From positions 1-57,995 of the forward strand of contig JAJZGH010000001.1 of assembly GCA_021798635.1 (NCBI GenBank): DNA of 57,995 bases, in the 5' to 3' direction. Shown here piece by piece: positions 53,979-57,995 of this stretch; positions within the stretch are counted from its first letter, which is position 1; the number at the start of each line of letters is the position of its first letter. The translations under genes and the position numbers were made by a program. A model generated the notes under the pieces. The model ran no database searches, was not told the origin of the DNA, and was given only the letters and a program-made list of their open reading frames with translations. The DNA comes from Planctomycetota bacterium. GTDB lineage: Bacteria > Planctomycetota > Phycisphaerae > WQYP01.

Positions 53979-56900
53979 CCGCACATCCTGAAAAACATCT
54001 GGCAGGTGGGCAGGGCGAAAAATCACTGGCTTGCCGCCACGCTGTGTTGCCAAGTGGCGGCCACGCCCGGGACAATGGTGCCCGTCCTTCCCGGACTCGG
54101 TTTGGCGCAGCAATGATCTCTGCTGTGGCGTGTGTCGGAATAGTCGCAATGGCCCCGGCGGTGCACGCCCAGAGCAGTGCCTATGCGGCTCCCGCGATTC
54201 TGGATTATTTTGGCGGTACCTGGCAAACCATAACCAACCGTATGTCTGATGTTTTCGGAGCCGGCTATGGATCGGTGCTCACGCCGCCGCCCACGCGGGC
54301 CGACTCCGGCAACGCATCGGTGGGCTATGACGTCTATAACCGTTTTGATCTCGGCTCCGCCAATGACCCGACCGCCTATGGCACCATCAGCGGCTATCAA
54401 AATCTCGTCAGTGCGGTGCATCAAATGGGGGGGTATATCTATATTGATTACTCCCTTGGACACAATGGCTTTTCCCAATGGGGCACCGCGGATGGCAATG
54501 GAAATACATTCGCTCAGGCCGGCGGCTATCCGGGATTTGTGTTAACCAATTCCAGCAGCTCCTATGGAGATTTTAATAATCCCAGCGATACCGGCACGCA
54601 AACCGCTCAGTTGTCCGGCCTGATCAACATTAACTTTAACGAGAATTATCAATATATTCGCCTGCCCACCACTGGGGGAAATCCCAATAATATTCCCGGC
54701 GGAACAACCCCCGCTTTTGGCCGTCTGGCCAATGTGCCCATGCCGGCCAATCAGCAGTTTTATCCGCAGCTCGGTTACAACACCCAAAGCATCACCAATC
54801 CGGATACCGGCCAGAGCGGCATCTTGGTAAATTCATTTAATACCGCCAATCCGCAAGGCGGTTCACCCACGTTGCAGAATGACACGGGCTATCTGATGAA
54901 CAACGTGCAGTGGATGATCCAGACGCTGGGTGTGGATGGCTTCCGCCTCGATGCGGTTAAGAATATGGAATACTCCACTATTCTTCCGTACTTTAATCAG
55001 GCGGTTACGCAGGCCAGCACGCACACGTATCTTAATGGCCAGCAGGAACAGATTTATTCCTTCGGCGAATATTATGACAGCAACATCCCGCAAGGTGCCG
55101 GCAGCCCCATTGACCCCGCAGCTAATATGAACGCCCTGAATTTTCCCCTGTTTTTTGCCATGCAGAACAACCTCACCGGTGACGGCCTGACCAATAACTG
55201 GAACGCGATTGTCAATGCTTCGTCGCTGGTCAACAACGGCGGCGTGAGCTTTGTGCAAAGTCAGGATAACGGTGCGCCATATCTAAGTAATGTTGCTTAT
55301 GCATACGAACTTATGATGCCGGGCCAAGCGATTGTGTACTACAACGGAAACCAGACCGCGTATGACAACGGTACGCAAAGTTTTCCGCAGAACGGCCGCG
55401 AGGATGCTCTCGGCGGTGTGTACGGCAACCAGATGGCCAATAATTCCCTGGCCACCTACAGCGCCCCCAGCCAGACGATGACCGTCACGCATGTCAATCA
55501 GACCAGCGGCCTGGTGGATTTGCGCAACCGATACAGCACCGGCAATGTGATTCAACGCTATTTAAGTCAAAACAATTACGCCTTTGAACGTCAGGATTCC
55601 GCCCTGGTGTTACTGAATAACCAAACCGGAGGCGGCAATTTTTCCACCACTTTGCAAACGTCCTTTAATCCGGCCAATGTGCCGTATCTGGTAGAATTAA
55701 CCGGCAACGCTGCGGCCAATGGCCTGCCCCAGGTTTTGCAGGTCAACTCCAATGGCACGGTCAATGTGACATTTTCCAACAACACCAACTCCGCCGGGAA
55801 ATTCACCGGGCAGGGGGATCTGATCTACGGCCCGGCCACGCCCATCGGGACCATGACCATCACCAATGCCGCCGGCCAAATTCCCGGCACAGCTCCTTCC
55901 TCAAGTGATCCCAACATCGTTGCGGATAATGGCAGCAATACCGTTACCAATGTGGCCGTAGTAAAAGGATCCCAATTCCAGATTCAACTGCAAACCCAGA
56001 ACGTGTATCTGCTGGGAAACCAGAATCTTTATGATCCCAACGCCGGTGGCGATAACGCGATATTCAAAATTAACAGCGGTTTGGCCCTCAACAACCAAAG
56101 CTTTGTCAGCACCACGCCCAATAGCATTGGCTATGGGTATCTGGAATTCCAAAACGCCAGCCCGCTGGTCGGCGGGGGTACCGGTTTGTACTCCGAAACC
56201 ATTAATACCAGCGCCTTGCCGCAGGGGTATGACAACATCGAAGTCATCGCCTTTCGCCATCGCACAGGCACTGACGCACCGCCGGTCTATACCGACTGGA
56301 CCCAAACCATCTATGTTGACACTTCCGCCCCCGTCTCGCAGGTGATGAGTTTCAATCCCGTAACCCATGGCGTGAATCAGAATCGTAATCTGGTCGTGCA
56401 GTCAGTGGATGGTCTGGCCAACAATATCCATGTGCTATTTGATCTCGGCTCGGCGCTTACCAATAACCAGATTCTTTCCATGATCAGCAGTTCCAATCAG
56501 GCCACGCAGACCGATACCAATCAGTGGACCATGGAAGCCCAAGGGTTAACCAGCGGAAATCATGTCGCGACGGTCGTAACCTACAAACCCGACGGCACGT
56601 ATAACATCCAACGCTTTGCGGGCCTTTCCACCTCCACCATTTATGGCCAGGGGCTGGGAGATCTGAATTTTAACGGTTTATATAACGTCGCGGATGTTAA
56701 TACCTTTGCCGCATTGCTGGCCAGTAACAATACCGAATTCAATCCGGCGGCCGATTATCTGGGAACCGGTGTGATTAACACCCGGGATCTGATTTTATTT
56801 GGCCAGACCTTGCAGCAGGAAAATGCGAACAGTCAAACCATGACCGCCTATGATAATCTGTTGCAGCAATACACCGGCACAACCAATTTGGCCGCGCTTC

Positions 56901-57022
56901 TGGCGGCTTCACCGGTGCCTGAGCCTGCGGCGGGTTTTCTGCTGCTGGGTGGTCTGCCATTGATATTGATGCGGCGGCGTCGCCGCAATGACTATCGGAC
57001 AGTGTGTCCGCAGGTGGCCTGA
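53966..57022 (+). CDS. GH13-like alpha-glucan enzyme with dockerin-like repeats and PEP-CTERM tail
   Basis: A 1018-residue secreted protein. Signal peptide ends near residue 68 (VHAQ). The GH13 barrel shows region I as DYSLGH (D161, H166), region II GVDGFRLDA with nucleophile D329, region III FGEYYD with acid E368, and region IV FVQSQDNG with D434. In region IV the usual His before Asp is Gln. A beta-rich part follows (about 560-880), then two dockerin-type motifs (GDLNFNGLYNVADVNTFAALL and ADYLGTGVINTRDLILFG, about 895-950) and VPEPA-TM-RRRRR. It should act on starch-like glucans at the surface. GGAGAGAG precedes the ATG. Confidence 0.88.
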   Translation: MSTVTAHPEKHLAGGQGEKSLACRHAVLPSGGHARDNGARPSRTRFGAAMISAVACVGIVAMAPAVHAQSSAYAAPAILDYFGGTWQTITNRMSDVFGAGYGSVLTPPPTRADSGNASVGYDVYNRFDLGSANDPTAYGTISGYQNLVSAVHQMGGYIYIDYSLGHNGFSQWGTADGNGNTFAQAGGYPGFVLTNSSSSYGDFNNPSDTGTQTAQLSGLININFNENYQYIRLPTTGGNPNNIPGGTTPAFGRLANVPMPANQQFYPQLGYNTQSITNPDTGQSGILVNSFNTANPQGGSPTLQNDTGYLMNNVQWMIQTLGVDGFRLDAVKNMEYSTILPYFNQAVTQASTHTYLNGQQEQIYSFGEYYDSNIPQGAGSPIDPAANMNALNFPLFFAMQNNLTGDGLTNNWNAIVNASSLVNNGGVSFVQSQDNGAPYLSNVAYAYELMMPGQAIVYYNGNQTAYDNGTQSFPQNGREDALGGVYGNQMANNSLATYSAPSQTMTVTHVNQTSGLVDLRNRYSTGNVIQRYLSQNNYAFERQDSALVLLNNQTGGGNFSTTLQTSFNPANVPYLVELTGNAAANGLPQVLQVNSNGTVNVTFSNNTNSAGKFTGQGDLIYGPATPIGTMTITNAAGQIPGTAPSSSDPNIVADNGSNTVTNVAVVKGSQFQIQLQTQNVYLLGNQNLYDPNAGGDNAIFKINSGLALNNQSFVSTTPNSIGYGYLEFQNASPLVGGGTGLYSETINTSALPQGYDNIEVIAFRHRTGTDAPPVYTDWTQTIYVDTSAPVSQVMSFNPVTHGVNQNRNLVVQSVDGLANNIHVLFDLGSALTNNQILSMISSSNQATQTDTNQWTMEAQGLTSGNHVATVVTYKPDGTYNIQRFAGLSTSTIYGQGLGDLNFNGLYNVADVNTFAALLASNNTEFNPAADYLGTGVINTRDLILFGQTLQQENANSQTMTAYDNLLQQYTGTTNLAALLAASPVPEPAAGFLLLGGLPLILMRRRRRNDYRTVCPQVA

Positions 57023-57043
57023 TATTTTAGAAGGAGGTTCATT

Positions 57044-57995
57044 ATGAACCGGAGAAAAGGCTTTACCCTTATTGAACTGCTGGTGGTCATCAGCATTATC
57101 GCGCTGCTGATCGCGCTGCTTCTGCCGGCGCTGGCGAGAGCCAAGCAATTGGCCGACTCGGTAGTATGTCTGTCCAACGTGCGGCAGATCGGATTGGCGG
57201 AAAATATGTTCGCCGGATCGCACAACGGAATCGTGCAGACAACTTCCGATAGTTCAGTCCTGCAATACACCAACATGCCGGATGCTGATCGTACAATTTT
57301 TGCGTACCGGTATAATACGCCGCCAGCCAAGGGCCAGACGAACTATACGCCCCTAACTACCCCAGTGCTGAAGGATTGGGCCAGTGCACTGGTGCCATAT
57401 CTCGGCGGCCAGGAAAACCAGACATTTCTTAACTTTGGTGAGAATGGAACGGGTGCCAAGGTGTTTCTGTGCCCCAGTGATCCAACCCTTAACGACGCAT
57501 ATCCGGGCTATCAGTTATTTAACAATGTCAGCAACCTCGGAGGTACATCAGGCGGCCCCGCTCCGGCAGGTTATCCCGGAACATTTGAAGGTTATTACCC
57601 CGTTTCATACGGAATTAATGCTGACATAACCGGTGTGACCTACAATGGCGGTAACCCTTATGCCGGGGCCTGTAATCCTGGTGCATATTATGAAGTTGCG
57701 GCTGGCGGTACTGTGGCCGCAGGCCTCACGCACCCGCTGAACTGTAAGCTCGACGGAGTCAAAGACCCGGCGAGCACATTGATATTTGCGGACTGCGGCG
57801 TCCGGCCAAATCCAGGCGGCAACGATACGGGCGGCAATATGCTTAATTATTGTGACGCGCTATTCTATACCACCTTCTTTGATACCGGGGCACCGGAGGT
57901 GGCTTCGGGAAATGTGAATCCCTGCTCACTGCAAGCCTGTGCGGATACGCCTTGGATTCGCGATCGTATTCCGCTGGCACCGGATGTATTACCGC
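57044..57995 (+). CDS. Prepilin-like protein of the DUF1559 type, cut by the window end
   Basis: At least 317 residues. [26 protein letters not shown] near the N-terminus is the class III/type IV prepilin signal and helix, cut before Phe by prepilin peptidase. [21 protein letters not shown] and later FLCPSDP and [10 protein letters not shown] match the DUF1559-like planctomycete family, often with many copies per genome. An AAGGAGG ribosome site precedes ATG 57044. It follows the GH13-like gene by 21 bases, so it is probably in the same transcript. The C-terminus is outside the window. Confidence 0.9.
   Translation, partial: MNRRKGFTLIELLVVISIIALLIALLLPALARAKQLADSVVCLSNVRQIGLAENMFAGSHNGIVQTTSDSSVLQYTNMPDADRTIFAYRYNTPPAKGQTNYTPLTTPVLKDWASALVPYLGGQENQTFLNFGENGTGAKVFLCPSDPTLNDAYPGYQLFNNVSNLGGTSGGPAPAGYPGTFEGYYPVSYGINADITGVTYNGGNPYAGACNPGAYYEVAAGGTVAAGLTHPLNCKLDGVKDPASTLIFADCGVRPNPGGNDTGGNMLNYCDALFYTTFFDTGAPEVASGNVNPCSLQACADTPWIRDRIPLAPDVLP

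Noticed and set aside
1..57995. CRISPR arrays, insertion sequences, integrases or prophage genes
   Set aside because: No regularly spaced repeats, transposase, integrase or phage structural motifs were seen. The holin-superfamily gene at 22842 belongs to a YqjE-like cellular cluster.

Overview
The window reads as chromosomal DNA of a planctomycete, most likely class Phycisphaerae. This is inferred from three PEP-CTERM proteins with a VPEPA motif, transmembrane stretch and RRRR tail, a DUF1559-like prepilin, many Tat-exported carbohydrate enzymes and planctomycete-style housekeeping proteins. I could not test the assignment. Coding density is high. Most genes have a clear GGAG-type ribosome site, and several pairs are joined by ATGA or TAATG overlaps.

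Layout. 1-4.9 kb: the 5' end of an exported protein, an aldo/keto reductase, a membrane protein with an NTF2-like end, a flavin reductase-like protein and a polytopic membrane protein that may be a GT-C glycosyltransferase. 4.9-10 kb: a forward housekeeping run, pgk, rpe, fabI, a Sua5/TsaC-type tRNA modification enzyme and alr. 10.2-13.5 kb: a tRNA-Leu(CAA) on the minus strand, then a compact arsenic operon arsR-arsC-acr3-arsM with an operator-like dyad over the promoter and start codon. 13.5-14.2 kb: a minus-strand nucleotidyltransferase overlapping a small charged protein, a toxin-antitoxin-like arrangement. 14.2-16.8 kb: dnaK behind a leader that folds on paper into a three-way junction, then a strong terminator. 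16.8-22.3 kb: a Tat lipoprotein GH2 enzyme and an Rrf2 regulator divergent from cydAB, with overlapping promoters and a 25-bp dyad between them.

22.4-27.6 kb: a YqjD/YqjE/YqjK-like three-gene cluster, an orphan MCE/MlaD protein, a methyltransferase, a second flavin reductase-like gene and a two-domain siroheme-decarboxylase-like (AhbA/AhbB) protein. 27.7-36.4 kb: a Tat-exported alpha/alpha-barrel protein, rpoD behind a long leader with mutually exclusive stems, a LOG-family hydrolase, folC with a Lys-rich N-terminal extension and an aldehyde dehydrogenase. 36.5-46.9 kb: ychF, a CHASE3-GGDEF-EAL protein with an altered EAL domain, murI overlapping a HEAT-repeat lipoprotein, a sodium/solute symporter, an M24 peptidase and accB-accC.

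46.9-58 kb is extracellular polysaccharide territory: a secreted protein coupled to a GH28-like enzyme, a Tat-exported six-hairpin glycosidase, then a promoter with a LacI-type palindrome driving two paralogous PEP-CTERM proteins, a 1018-residue GH13-like protein with dockerin-like repeats and a PEP-CTERM tail, and a prepilin cut by the window edge. I found no CRISPR array, insertion sequence, integrase, rRNA or replication origin. The items most worth a second look are the dnaK and rpoD leaders, the GH13/PEP-CTERM locus, the nucleotidyltransferase pair, the Rrf2-cydAB control region and the fused AhbAB-like gene.
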